Below, piece after piece: positions 51,275 to 60,480 of a stretch of 64,000 nt of DNA. This DNA comes from Stenotrophomonas sp. UBA2629 (GTDB taxonomy: Bacteria > Pseudomonadota > Gammaproteobacteria > Xanthomonadales > Xanthomonadaceae): contig DEOB01000007.1 in the NCBI GenBank assembly GCA_002359895.1, positions 62,251 through 126,250 on the forward strand. The letters run 5' to 3'. The notes below the pieces were generated by a model that was given only the letters and a program-made list of their open reading frames with translations, was not told where the DNA came from and did not search any database. A program made the position numbers and the translations under genes. Position 1 is the stretch's first letter. Each line of letters begins with the position of its first letter.

Positions 51275-52707
51275 GCATGCTGGTGCTGGTGAAAGCGAGT
51301 TATCTGGTGGCGGCAACGCTGTTCCTGTTGGGCCTGCAGCGCATGGCCTCACCCAAGACCGCGCGCAGCGGCATTCATTGGGCCGGGCTTGGCATGTTGA
51401 TCGCAACGGCTGCCACGTTCTTCCTGCCGGGCCTGCAGAACATCGCGCTGATTCTGGTGGCGTTGGTGCTGGGTACGGGGTTGGCATGGGTGTCGGCCAA
51501 GAAAGTGGCCATCACCGACATGCCGCAGATGGTGGCGCTGTACAACGGCATGGGCGGTGGCTCGGCGGCGGCGATCGGTGCGGTGGAGCTGCTGCGTTTT
51601 TCCGACCTGGCCAACCGCGACACCAGCCACTGGAGCGCGCAGGCAATGGCCGATCTGGCCGCGCGGCAACCCTCGGCCACCGTGCTGGCGTTGGCGGTGA
51701 TCGGCTCGGCGATTGGTGCGGTGTCGCTCTCCGGCTCGGTCATTGCATGGGCCAAGCTCGACGGCCGTCTGGACAAGCGCGTCACCTTCCCCGGGCAACA
51801 GGTGTTCAACCTGCTGGTGGCCGTGGCGATGGTGGCGCTGGGCGTGTGGGCGGCGGTGAGCCTGCAGCCGCTGGCGATCATCAGCTTCTTTGTGGTGGCG
51901 TTGGCACTTGGCGTGTTGATGACCTTGCCTATCGGCGGCGCCGACATGCCGGTGGTGATCTCGCTGTACAACGCGTTCACCGGCCTGGCGGTGGCGTTTG
52001 AAGGTTATGTGCTGGGCAACGAGGCGCTGATCATCGCCGGCATGATGGTCGGTGCGGCCGGCATCCTGCTCACCCGTCTGATGGCCAAGGCAATGAACCG
52101 GCCCATCAGCGGGGTGCTGTTCTCCAACTTCGGTGGCGGTGGCCAGGGCGCGGAAATCAGTGGTAACCAGAAGCCGATTGAAGCGGCCGACGTCGCGGCG
52201 ATGATGGCCTTCGCCGAGCGTGTGGTGATCGTGCCCGGTTACGGCATGGCGGTGGCGCAGGCGCAGCACAAGATCTGGGAGCTGGCGCAGCGTTTGATCG
52301 AACGCGGGGTGAAGGTGAAGTTCGCCATCCATCCGGTGGCCGGGCGCATGCCGGGGCACATGAACGTACTGCTGGCCGAAGCCGGCGTGCCGTACGACCT
52401 CATCACCGACATGGATGACATCAACCCTGAGTTTGCCGTCACCGATGTCTCGCTGGTGATCGGCGCCAACGACGTGGTCAACCCGGTGGCCAAGACCGAC
52501 CCGACCAGCCCCATTTACGGCATGCCGATTCTTGACGTGGTCAATTCCAGAAACACCATTGTCATCAAACGCGGCAAGGGCACCGGTTTTGCGGGTATCG
52601 AGAATGCGCTGTTCTACGCGGACAACACCCGCATGCTGTACGGCGACGGTGCTGAGGCGGCCAGTTCACTGGTCAGCGAACTGAAGGCGCTGGACGGCGG
52701 GCACTGA
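51271..52707 (+). CDS. pntB: NAD(P) transhydrogenase subunit beta
   Basis: PntB has the membrane domain and the NADP(H)-binding domain. The 478-residue protein has about eight to nine helices. MPQMVALYNGMGGGSAAAIG and MPVVISLYNAFTGLAVAFEGY are conserved channel segments. The NADP loop is VVIVPGYGMAVAQAQHKIWE. GANDVVNPVAKTDPTSPIYG and the C-terminal GTGFAGIENALFYADNT complete the family. It transfers hydride from NADH to NADP using the proton gradient. Confidence 0.95.
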   Translation: MSMLVLVKASYLVAATLFLLGLQRMASPKTARSGIHWAGLGMLIATAATFFLPGLQNIALILVALVLGTGLAWVSAKKVAITDMPQMVALYNGMGGGSAAAIGAVELLRFSDLANRDTSHWSAQAMADLAARQPSATVLALAVIGSAIGAVSLSGSVIAWAKLDGRLDKRVTFPGQQVFNLLVAVAMVALGVWAAVSLQPLAIISFFVVALALGVLMTLPIGGADMPVVISLYNAFTGLAVAFEGYVLGNEALIIAGMMVGAAGILLTRLMAKAMNRPISGVLFSNFGGGGQGAEISGNQKPIEAADVAAMMAFAERVVIVPGYGMAVAQAQHKIWELAQRLIERGVKVKFAIHPVAGRMPGHMNVLLAEAGVPYDLITDMDDINPEFAVTDVSLVIGANDVVNPVAKTDPTSPIYGMPILDVVNSRNTIVIKRGKGTGFAGIENALFYADNTRMLYGDGAEAASSLVSELKALDGGH

Positions 52708-52715
52708 CGGCCTGC

Positions 52716-53654
52716 TCAAAGCACCGTTGTAGGTTCGCCCGTACGGATGTGCTGCGCTTCGTCGTTGGTCAGGCCCACGTGCCCGTGCATTGAGATCATT
52801 GCACGGGTTCCCCGCCGCGCCTCGCTGGTGGTGCAGCCGAAAGCCTGTTTGAAGGCACGGCAGAACGCGCTTTCACTTTCAAAGCCGAGTGAGTCTGCGA
52901 TTTCGCAGACAGAAAGATCCGTGGCACGGACCAACTCCCACGCGCGCTGGTGGCGTAGCCGCGCGGCGTACTCGGAGGGTGTTTCGCCAAAGACCTCGCG
53001 ATACACGCGGATCAGGTGCGTGGGCGAGTAGTTGGCAATGGCAGCAAGCCGGGTCAGATCAATCCGGTCGTCCACATTGCAGCGGATGAGGTGTTGTACC
53101 CGCAGTAGTCGCAGCAGGGTTTGATGCCGGCGCAATGCCGTGCGTCCGCTGCAGCGGTCCATCTGCTGGTGTTGCGCATCCTGATGCGCCGCTGCGGTAT
53201 CGCGCAGCCACACCATGTTGTCGATGACCGTACTCGTATCGACGCCTTTGTCGAACCATCGGCTGCGTGCCATATGGACCAGCGGCCGGGCCAACTGTCT
53301 GGGGCAAGGTGTCTCCACAGGGATGAGGCTGTTGTCACAGGGCGAGCTGTGCGGCAGCTCGCGCCACACCGGTGCCGGTGCGGCCACGCACAGCCACCAG
53401 CAGGGCGTGCGGCTCACAATGCGCAGGCCACCATCCAGCCACAGTTGTTGATGGTGCGCGGGCAACTGCCAGGGCGTGTCGCCGCTGCCCAGTTCCAGCG
53501 TGCCGCGCAGTACCAGGGTGATGCTGGTCCAGCCACTGGGAATCGACAGCCGGGTTCCGCGGCTGCTGCCAACGATGGCATGCACCTGCGCGTGCTGCTG
53601 CGCGTGCAGGTCCAATGATTGGGCACCATGAAGCAGGTGATGCTCGATTCTCAC
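52716..53654 (-). CDS. AraC family transcriptional regulator
   Basis: This 312-residue regulator starts at the GTG at 53654, the best short start; upstream residues look non-coding. The C-terminal double HTH has DLTRLAAIANYSPTHLIRVY, GETPSEYAARLRHQRAW and SVCEIADSLGFESESAFCRAFKQ. The N-terminus is a cupin-like ligand domain. It is divergent from the sulfotransferase gene 600 bases away, so it may control that locus. Confidence 0.87.
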   Translation of the reverse strand: MRIEHHLLHGAQSLDLHAQQHAQVHAIVGSSRGTRLSIPSGWTSITLVLRGTLELGSGDTPWQLPAHHQQLWLDGGLRIVSRTPCWWLCVAAPAPVWRELPHSSPCDNSLIPVETPCPRQLARPLVHMARSRWFDKGVDTSTVIDNMVWLRDTAAAHQDAQHQQMDRCSGRTALRRHQTLLRLLRVQHLIRCNVDDRIDLTRLAAIANYSPTHLIRVYREVFGETPSEYAARLRHQRAWELVRATDLSVCEIADSLGFESESAFCRAFKQAFGCTTSEARRGTRAMISMHGHVGLTNDEAQHIRTGEPTTVL

Positions 53655-53739
53655 GTTTTTTCCGTAGCCGGCATGTGCCGGCGGTGCGACGAAGTGGCAG
53701 CGAACCGAAGGGCAGTGCAGCAATGCAGGCTATGTTCCG

Positions 53740-53940
53740 TCAGCCACCAATGTGTGTCTGAGCGGCTGCAATCATCTCAGCAATCTTGGCGAATGCGCGC
53801 GTGAAGGAGCGATGAAAAAAAACGCGGGACGCCTTGGTTGAGTGAGTCGCCAGCAGGACCGCTTCTGAAGCCCGCTGCGGAGACAGGAATTCAGGGGTGT
53901 TGGCGAAATCAATGCAGTACTTTTCGTCAGACGTGCGCAT
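53740..53940 (-). CDS. Candidate small protein, 66 residues
   Basis: Open frame from an ATG at 53940. It has natural-looking codon use and mixed composition (CIDFANTPEFLSPQRASEAV, then FFHRSFTRAFAKIAEM), unlike shadow frames in this genome, which are rich in Arg, Pro and Ser. There is no good ribosome binding site upstream and no recognised family. Low confidence. Confidence 0.3.
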   Translation of the reverse strand: MRTSDEKYCIDFANTPEFLSPQRASEAVLLATHSTKASRVFFHRSFTRAFAKIAEMIAAAQTHIGG

Positions 53941-54036
53941 TCAAATAGAAGGTAAAAATGCAGGGCGAATGAAGCGCCTTGGGTACATCCGGTTGCAGGC
54001 ATCTCTCAAGCCTTGCGGTTGCGGGATGGTTGGGAC

Positions 54037-54061
54037 AAAAAATAGCCCGGACTAGCCGGGC
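54037..54061 (-). terminator. Terminator-like hairpin; possible end of a small RNA
   Basis: On the minus strand GCCCGG, CTAGT loop and CCGGGC are followed by TATTTTTTG. No minus-strand protein gene reads into it. A small RNA from about 54200 downward could end here. Confidence 0.55.
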
Positions 54062-54259
54062 AGATCTGGATTGGCCTTGCGTGCCCCGCTGCGTTGAAGG
54101 GCTGGGAAGGGCCATGCTTGGGAGAGAGTTGCCAAGCCTCCGGACAGCTCTATGCTGCGCATGAACCGCTACAGCGGACGTGCCTGAATTCGCATTCTGA
54201 TAGGCCGTTGTTGCGTTTTCGCTGTGATGATTTCTTCCGTAACCGAAGAGGCCGTGTCA

Positions 54260-56074
54260 ATGACCCAGAGCCAACTTGATCAGGCGCTTGAGCTGCTTCA
54301 GCGCGGGCAGGCCGACGCGGTGGAAGTGATGTTGAAGCGCGTGTTGGAAGCTGAGCCCGATTCGGTTGCTGGCCTGCAGATGATGGCGCTTGCTCTGGCG
54401 CAACAGGGAAAGGGGCAAGCAGCGCGCGCGCTGTTTTACCGGGTTGCGCAGTTGCAGCCGAACGCGCCTGAAAGCTGGATCAATCTGGGAAACGCCAGCC
54501 TGGAATGCGGTGATTACGACGGTGCCGACCGTGCTTTTCAGAAAGCACGCAGCTTGGATGTCGATGATGTCGCCGCGCTGCTGGGGCAGGGGCTGGCATG
54601 GCTGGGCAAGCGGCGTTATGTCCAAGCGCATGATGTTCTTCTGAAGGCGTTCGAGCGGGAGCCGGACGCGATGGATGTGCGGCTGGCCTATGCGCAAGCC
54701 TTGTCGGAACTGGAGCGGTTCGACGCGTTGAAGGCGTGTCTTCTGGATGTTGATGCCGAGGTGCTGTCCTTCGAACAGGAGCATGCGCTGGCCTGGTTGT
54801 GGGCGCAGGCGGGTGATGACGAACGCGCCGTAGCCCTTTACCGGAAGCTGTTGGCTGCAGTGCCTGAAGAGCCTGCATCGCGCATTCGCTTGGCGCTGCT
54901 GCTCGAGCGGCTCAATCGTGTGGAGGAAGCCGCATCCGTGCTGGTCGGTGCGGCGCCTGATGGTGAGGGCATGTGGGCGTTGGCTTCGGCACGGGTATTG
55001 CGCCGCCAAGGCGACATCACGGCGGCGTTGCAGTGTCTACGACAGCCGGCGGACGATGCGCTGCTGCCGTTGGCGATGCGCGCACAGCTGCAGTTTGAAG
55101 CGGCCAAATGCAACGATGCACTGGGTGCAACCGACGAGGCGATGGCTGCTCTGGCGCGTGCGCATCAAGCGGCGGGCCAGGCTTTTCTGGAGCGCACACC
55201 GGGTGATCGGCCACCGGCGATTCTGGCTTGGCTGCAGCAACGCATGCGCCACCCGGCACCGGCTGAGTGGAATGTGCCGATGGACGATGGGCAAAGTATG
55301 GATCCGGTGTTTCTGGTGGGCTTTCCGCGCTCGGGCACCACGTTGTTGGAGCGCATGCTCGATGGACACCAACAGTTGGACGTACTGGATGAACGGCCGG
55401 CGCTGGAGGTGGCCATTGAGTATCTTCGCAGTCAACCCGGCTGGGACGATGATGATCTGGACCGGTCGTTGGCCTTGCTCACGCAGATGCAGATCAGACA
55501 GGCGCGGAGTATCTACTGGCAACACGTAAATCGGCATGTACAACCATGCGGGCGGCTGGTCGACAAATATCCGTTGACCATGACGCGCCTGCCGTATGTG
55601 GCGCGGCTGTTCCCGAAAGCGCAATGGTTGTTGCTGCTGCGCCATCCCTGCGACTGCGTGTTGAGCTGCCATATGCAGGCGTTCGGCATCAATGGTGGCG
55701 CGCTGGCATTTGCTTCATTGGCGTCCACCGCGCAAACCTACGCCACGGTGATGGCCTGGTGGGAGGCACAGCGTGCGTTGTTGCCCGCGCAGGTGCATGT
55801 GCTGCGCTATGAGGATCTGGTGCAGTCGCCTTCGGCAGAGCTGCAGCGGCTGATGGCGTTTCTGTCGCTGGCTGTGGAGCCGGCACAGTTGGACTCGCAC
55901 CATGCGTCAGCGGCGCGTACGCACCGGATCAATACGCCCAGCTACGCGCAGGTGGTGCAGCCGATCAACGCCAGTGCAGTGGGCCGCTGGAAGCGCTACC
56001 GCGCGCACTTCAGCGATACGACCTTGGCCGTGCTGGCGCCATGGCTGCAGCGCTACGGTTACGACGTGGATTGA
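54260..56074 (+). CDS. TPR-repeat sulfotransferase family protein
   Basis: This 604-residue protein starts at the ATG at 54260, with GAAGAGG upstream. Residues 1-330 are tetratricopeptide repeats (ESWINLGNASLECGDYDGAD and related units). Residues 350-600 form a P-loop sulfotransferase: FLVGFPRSGTTLLERMLDGH at 351-370 binds PAPS 5'-phosphate. LLLLRHPCDCVLSCHMQAF gives the 3'-phosphate-binding RxxxxxxxS-type loop, and INASAVGRWKRY the C-terminal site. The acceptor is unknown; TPRs suggest a protein or peptide. It converges with a 2OG-oxygenase, overlapping by 16 bases. Confidence 0.87.
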   Translation: MTQSQLDQALELLQRGQADAVEVMLKRVLEAEPDSVAGLQMMALALAQQGKGQAARALFYRVAQLQPNAPESWINLGNASLECGDYDGADRAFQKARSLDVDDVAALLGQGLAWLGKRRYVQAHDVLLKAFEREPDAMDVRLAYAQALSELERFDALKACLLDVDAEVLSFEQEHALAWLWAQAGDDERAVALYRKLLAAVPEEPASRIRLALLLERLNRVEEAASVLVGAAPDGEGMWALASARVLRRQGDITAALQCLRQPADDALLPLAMRAQLQFEAAKCNDALGATDEAMAALARAHQAAGQAFLERTPGDRPPAILAWLQQRMRHPAPAEWNVPMDDGQSMDPVFLVGFPRSGTTLLERMLDGHQQLDVLDERPALEVAIEYLRSQPGWDDDDLDRSLALLTQMQIRQARSIYWQHVNRHVQPCGRLVDKYPLTMTRLPYVARLFPKAQWLLLLRHPCDCVLSCHMQAFGINGGALAFASLASTAQTYATVMAWWEAQRALLPAQVHVLRYEDLVQSPSAELQRLMAFLSLAVEPAQLDSHHASAARTHRINTPSYAQVVQPINASAVGRWKRYRAHFSDTTLAVLAPWLQRYGYDVD

Positions 56075-56742
56075 CGCTGTGGAAACCGTAGATAGGTGGA
56101 CAGAATGTACTTGTCCTGGTGCGGAGAGGGTTGCCCTTGGTGTGCATACATCCAATACGGCGGAAACATCAGCAAGCGGCCTGCGCGCGGCGCAACACCG
56201 GTGTGCAAACCGGGGAACCAGGTGTTGCCACCTTCATCCACATCATTCAGATACCAGAGAAACACCAGGTAGCGATCACAGACATCATTGATCGAATCAA
56301 AGTGCGTCTGGAATTTTTCCTCGTCACCTGCAAGGTAGCGTTTGAGAATCAGCGGGCTCAGCAGCGGGCTGTCGGGCACCGCGAGGGGCAGGCCGACATC
56401 GGCGTTGTAGCGCTGCAGTGACTGGCTGATACGCTGACGGAAAAAGGCGAGAAAACCCGCGTCGGCGAGCTTGCCGACATCCAGCTCGGTCCATGCACTG
56501 TCTTCAAGTCCCGCGCGTATGCCGCGGCCATTACGGTGCTGGAACCGCGCCAGTGCGTTGAAGGAGTCGATCAGCTTGCTGCACATTTCCGGCGGCAGGC
56601 TGTTGTCGTAGGTGCGTATGTAGTGGCGCAGGTCACTGCCATGAACATCGGCCGAGGCGGATGCCCCGGCCGATGCCGTCGTTGCAGTGTCAGACTCAGA
56701 AACGGGCAGTCCAGCGCATCCAGTAGAAACGGCCGATTGCAT
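56059..56742 (-). CDS. 2OG-Fe(II) oxygenase (prolyl-4-hydroxylase-like)
   Basis: This 227-residue oxygenase has the HxD pair in QTHFDSINDVCD (Fe ligands) and a distal His in MYAHQGQPSP, with the strand LLMFPPYWMY. The YFLWYLNDVDEGGNTWFPG-like section is typical of P4H-type enzymes. The start at 56742 lies inside the receptor gene's 3' end; core homology begins at LRHYIRTYDN. It probably hydroxylates a peptide or small molecule linked to the receptor system. Confidence 0.85.
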   Translation of the reverse strand: MQSAVSTGCAGLPVSESDTATTASAGASASADVHGSDLRHYIRTYDNSLPPEMCSKLIDSFNALARFQHRNGRGIRAGLEDSAWTELDVGKLADAGFLAFFRQRISQSLQRYNADVGLPLAVPDSPLLSPLILKRYLAGDEEKFQTHFDSINDVCDRYLVFLWYLNDVDEGGNTWFPGLHTGVAPRAGRLLMFPPYWMYAHQGQPSPHQDKYILSTYLRFPQRQSTS

Positions 56743-59650
56743 CGTAGGTCCGCATGTCCGTCGAGGCGTTGAAGCCAGAATAGATCAATGGCGGCTGGCG
56801 GTCAGTAAGGTTGCGCACACCCACCTGGATGGAGCTGTTGTTCAGGCCCTCGAAGCGGTAGCCGATCTGGAAGTCGGTCTGGGTGAAGGAGGGAACGCGA
56901 CGGCGGGCGACATAGCCGGGCTCGGTCACATCGGCCACATCCGGTGCCTCATACACGTGATGCACATAGCGCGTGGTCAGGCTGGCGCTGAGGTTGCCAC
57001 GCGACCAGCTGAGGTCGTTCAGGGCGCGCCAGCGGGCCATGTTGCCGAAGCCCGACGAGGCGTTGTCGACGAACGTACCCGCCAGGCCGACGCTGCCTGG
57101 AATGCCCGGGAACGCACCCACGTCACTGGTCGGGTCGCCCGACACCAGCTGCACCTCGTATTCGGCCAGATAGGTGGTGTCCAGGTTCCAGCTGAATTTG
57201 CCCCATGCACCTTCCGGGAACATGTAGCGGAAGCCCAGATCCATGCCCGAGGTTTTCATCGAGCCGAAGTTACCGATCTTGTTGGTCATCTGCGCGACGT
57301 CGCCATTGGCGTCGCGGATGAAGGTGTCGCAGAAGCGGCCGAAGTTGAAGCACTGGTTGAGCAGCATGTTCTCCGGCAGGTTGACGATGAACTGGTCCAG
57401 TTTCACGCGCCAGTAATCGGCGGTGACGCTGAAGCCTTCCAGCCAGCTCGGGCTGTAGACGAAGCCGTAGGTGAGCACGTCGCCTTCTTCCGGCTGCAGG
57501 TTGGGGTCGGAAATCTGGAACGAGGTGACCTGGTTGTTGCTCTGCCGGAACGAGCCATCCGTCGCGACGCCGGCGCAGGCTGCGGGATTGCCGCCACGAT
57601 AGCCATTGCAGGGATCGGAGTAGGTGTTGGCGCTTGGCACCGTGGGCGAATACAGGTCGCCGATGGTGGGTGCGCGGAAAACATCCGCATACGTGGCGCG
57701 CACAAGCAGGTCGGAGAACGGCTTCCACTCAATGCCGATCTTGGAGTTGGTGGTGCCGCCGAAGTTGGAGTAGTCCGAGTAGCGGGTGCCGAGCGAGACA
57801 TTCAACTTCTCGGCAAACGGCATGTCGGCCAATAGGGGAATCAAGGCTTCGGCGTAGATTTCGTTGACATCGAATTTGCCGTCGATGTCGCCGCCGGTAC
57901 AGGCTTCCTGGGTGATGCGGCAGACGGTTTTTCCCGGCGGAATGATGGTCAGGAAATCGCTGCTGGAGCTGGCCGATTCCACACGGCGCTCCACGCCGAC
58001 CGCCAACGACACCGCGCCGGCCGGCATGCTGAACAGGTCGCCGGTGACATTGGCGTTGAAGACCTTCAGGTCGTTCTCGCTGGTGTTGTGGATGGTGGGG
58101 TTGATCAGCTCCAACGCCGCCAACTGCGCTTGTCCTGCTGGAGTGCTTGCATCGGGTGCGGGGCCCATGAAGTTGACCGGAATACAGTCGTTGATCATCG
58201 TTGCCGGATCACCTGGGGTGCGCACGCAGATGGCGTTGCCGGTAACCGGGTCGATCATCGACGGCCCCAACGCATCGGTCAGGCCCTGGCCGATCAGGTA
58301 ACCCCGCACCGCGGACGACTGCGGTGTGCGGCCATAACCGTAGGAGGCGTCCCAGCTCCAGGTGCTGTCACCAAATACACCGCGCAGGCCACCGGTGATC
58401 TGGTAGGTCTCGGTCTCGAAACGCGTGGTACGGGTGGGCAGGAAGCCACGCAGGCGCAGACGTGCGTCAGTGATGTCCACACCGAAGGGGTTGTAGATGC
58501 TGTCCTTGCTGATCGGCACGTCGTCCACATCGGGGCGGCCATCGAATGGCAGCGGCGCGATGAAGAACGAGGATTCGGTGCGCAGCCACGAGCCCAGCAT
58601 GAAGGCTTCGATCTTGTCGGTGAGCTGGTAGTTGCCGCTCATGAAGATCGAGGTGCGTTCCTGCGGGGTGAGGTTGAGGTTGCCGTCGGACTGGAAGTTG
58701 TAGGTGTCGGTGTTGCCATTGAAGCAACGGAAGTCCGAGCCCGCGCTGCCCGGACGCCCGTCGATGCGTGTCAGGACAACGTTCGGGTTGGGGTTGTCTG
58801 GGTTGGGCTGGGCGCAATTTGCGTCGAGCGTGGTGCCGCGAGCGAGCGCGGTATCGCGCGGTACCACGTAGCGGCCGGTCAGGATGCGGCTGGTGCCGCC
58901 GATGCCTTTTTCGCCGGCATACAGCTGGTAGGGCTGGCTGGAATAAGTACGGTCACCGGCGCTGACCGAGTCTTCCTTGTCGTAACTGGCGCCGAGCATC
59001 AACCGGCCTTTTTCGCCAGCGATGCCGAAGGTGGCGTCAAAGCGTTGGGTGTCGGCATCGCCACGCGAGGACGTGCCGTAGAAGGCGCTGGCTTCCACGC
59101 CTTCAAAATCCTTGCGCAGGATGAAGTTGACCACGCCGCCGATGGCGTCCGAGCCGTAGATGGCCGAGGCGCCATCCTTCAGCACTTCAACGCGTTCGAT
59201 CAGCGCCATCGGGATGGAGTTCACGTCCACCGCGCCGTTGGCGTTGGAGATGGTGCCGATCCAGCGCTTGCCATCCACCAGCACCAGCGAGCGGTTCACG
59301 CCCAAGCCGCGCAGGTCGACCGTGGCCGCACCCGCGCCGCCGCCGTTGTTGACCTGCGGGTTGGTGGCCGCGCCGGCGATGGCGGGGGTACGTTGCAGGA
59401 ACTCACCGACCGTCGCGGCACCGGAGCTTTCGATGTTCTGGCGGTCGATGGTGAAGACGGGGCTGGAGGTTTCCAGGTCGGCGCGCTTGATGCGCGAGCC
59501 GGTGACCTGAATGCGGTCCAGGTTGGTGGCCTCTTCCTTGGGCGGGGTGTCCTGTGCAAGGACGTTGCCGGCCGCTCCCAACGCCACCGCGGCGGTGGAT
59601 AGGGGCAGCAAGGCACGGCGAATTGCGTGACTCAGAGGCTGGATACTCAC
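56696..59650 (-). CDS. Large TonB-dependent outer-membrane receptor
   Basis: This 984-residue receptor has a signal peptide ending GNVLAQDT. NLDRIQVTGSRIKRADLET serves as TonB-box-adjacent sequence. The plug (about 45-160) includes LRGLGVNRSLVLVDGKRW and ERVEVLKDGASAIYGSDAIG. A long barrel with several Cys follows and ends WMRWTARF. There is no FecA-type signalling extension. The oxygenase gene overlaps its end. The ligand is unknown; family members of this GSRI-type import peptides, siderophores or sugars. Confidence 0.93.
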   Translation of the reverse strand: MSIQPLSHAIRRALLPLSTAAVALGAAGNVLAQDTPPKEEATNLDRIQVTGSRIKRADLETSSPVFTIDRQNIESSGAATVGEFLQRTPAIAGAATNPQVNNGGGAGAATVDLRGLGVNRSLVLVDGKRWIGTISNANGAVDVNSIPMALIERVEVLKDGASAIYGSDAIGGVVNFILRKDFEGVEASAFYGTSSRGDADTQRFDATFGIAGEKGRLMLGASYDKEDSVSAGDRTYSSQPYQLYAGEKGIGGTSRILTGRYVVPRDTALARGTTLDANCAQPNPDNPNPNVVLTRIDGRPGSAGSDFRCFNGNTDTYNFQSDGNLNLTPQERTSIFMSGNYQLTDKIEAFMLGSWLRTESSFFIAPLPFDGRPDVDDVPISKDSIYNPFGVDITDARLRLRGFLPTRTTRFETETYQITGGLRGVFGDSTWSWDASYGYGRTPQSSAVRGYLIGQGLTDALGPSMIDPVTGNAICVRTPGDPATMINDCIPVNFMGPAPDASTPAGQAQLAALELINPTIHNTSENDLKVFNANVTGDLFSMPAGAVSLAVGVERRVESASSSSDFLTIIPPGKTVCRITQEACTGGDIDGKFDVNEIYAEALIPLLADMPFAEKLNVSLGTRYSDYSNFGGTTNSKIGIEWKPFSDLLVRATYADVFRAPTIGDLYSPTVPSANTYSDPCNGYRGGNPAACAGVATDGSFRQSNNQVTSFQISDPNLQPEEGDVLTYGFVYSPSWLEGFSVTADYWRVKLDQFIVNLPENMLLNQCFNFGRFCDTFIRDANGDVAQMTNKIGNFGSMKTSGMDLGFRYMFPEGAWGKFSWNLDTTYLAEYEVQLVSGDPTSDVGAFPGIPGSVGLAGTFVDNASSGFGNMARWRALNDLSWSRGNLSASLTTRYVHHVYEAPDVADVTEPGYVARRRVPSFTQTDFQIGYRFEGLNNSSIQVGVRNLTDRQPPLIYSGFNASTDMRTYDAIGRFYWMRWTARF

Positions 59651-59949
59651 AATTTGACTCCGCTGGGCTGGTGCAGGGGAGTCACGAAATTACGAATATT
59701 TAACGCCTTTGAATGTGCCGTTCCGGCACAGAAAAATGTGCTGAAAGTGACATTTGGTTTCACTTGCGCGAAATTTTGTGTAACCGAAATTACTCAGGAC
59801 ACATCTCGGGTGCGCTGAATTGGAACAGGTTGATGGTGTCCGGCGCACGAGGCATCACGGTCCTGTGCGGCAGGTACTACGCCGCTCCAGGCATGCGGGA
59901 ATCAGTTCAGCCCTGTGAATGCGGCAATGACGCCAGCCGGCGCGTTATG
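59651..59949. other. Promoter region of the receptor and 3' side of the next gene
   Basis: AT-rich around 59690-59810. It contains the inverted repeat at 59714-59730. No open frame on either strand has coding character. Confidence 0.6.
59714..59730 (-). promoter_or_regulatory. Inverted repeat upstream of the TonB receptor, operator candidate
   Basis: TGTGCCG (59714-59720), TTC, CGGCACA (59724-59730), 64 bases upstream of the receptor start. The symmetry and promoter-proximal position suggest a repressor or activator site; no regulator can be named. Confidence 0.4.
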
Positions 59950-60378
59950 TCAGCGCGCCACGCGCCATGCCACCAGCAGGGCGATGATCAGCCAGATGCC
60001 TTCGGCCAGGCCGTTGGCCAGGGACAGCAGGGTCCAGGCCAGATGTGGCCCCATACGAAACGCTGATTCCCACGGAGTGAGCCCCATCGGCCCGCCGATA
60101 TAGGCCGCCGCAATCGCCCAGTTGGCGGCAACTGCTATCAGCAGCGTTGCCACGATGGCGACCGCGACCCGTGCCGGGCCGGCGCGGAAGGTGCCAAGAC
60201 GCAGCATCCATGCGGCTTCCAGTGCGGCCAGTACCGCCATCCAGCCCGCCTGGGTGCCGGTGGAAAGCGCGGCCAGCAGCCACGCGACGGTGATGGTGAT
60301 ACTCCCCAGCAGCAACAGCAGCGGCCAAAGCCAATGGTGGGTGGAGCGTGCCGACGAGGAAACAGAGGACATGGGCAT
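59950..60378 (-). CDS. Small polytopic membrane protein, unknown
   Basis: This 142-residue protein starts at ATG 60378 (or 60372). It has four hydrophobic helices (LWPLLLLLGSITITVAWLL, WMAVLAALEAAWML, VAVAIVATLLIAVAANWAIA, LLSLANGLAEGIWLIIALLV). No family is recognised. It is divergent from sufT. Confidence 0.65.
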   Translation of the reverse strand: MPMSSVSSSARSTHHWLWPLLLLLGSITITVAWLLAALSTGTQAGWMAVLAALEAAWMLRLGTFRAGPARVAVAIVATLLIAVAANWAIAAAYIGGPMGLTPWESAFRMGPHLAWTLLSLANGLAEGIWLIIALLVAWRVAR

Positions 60379-60480
60379 TCCCGAACAGGTCACGCAGCAT
60401 AGCCCTTCAGCGTGGGAGGCGCCCAGTCGGATAAAATGTCGCACCTTGCGGGCAGCCCCCGCGTCCCCATATCAATCCGC

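Larger units (their letters stand above)
53655..54259. other. Intergenic region between the AraC regulator and the sulfotransferase
   Basis: About 600 bases of divergent intergenic DNA. It includes a candidate small open frame at 53740-53940 (-) and a minus-strand terminator-like hairpin at 54037-54061. The stretch is less GC-rich than its neighbours around 53740-53960. Confidence 0.6.

Noticed and set aside
53927..54115. A minus-strand open frame of 62 codons near the AraC gene
   Set aside because: Its reading passes through the terminator-like hairpin and its composition is not coding-like.
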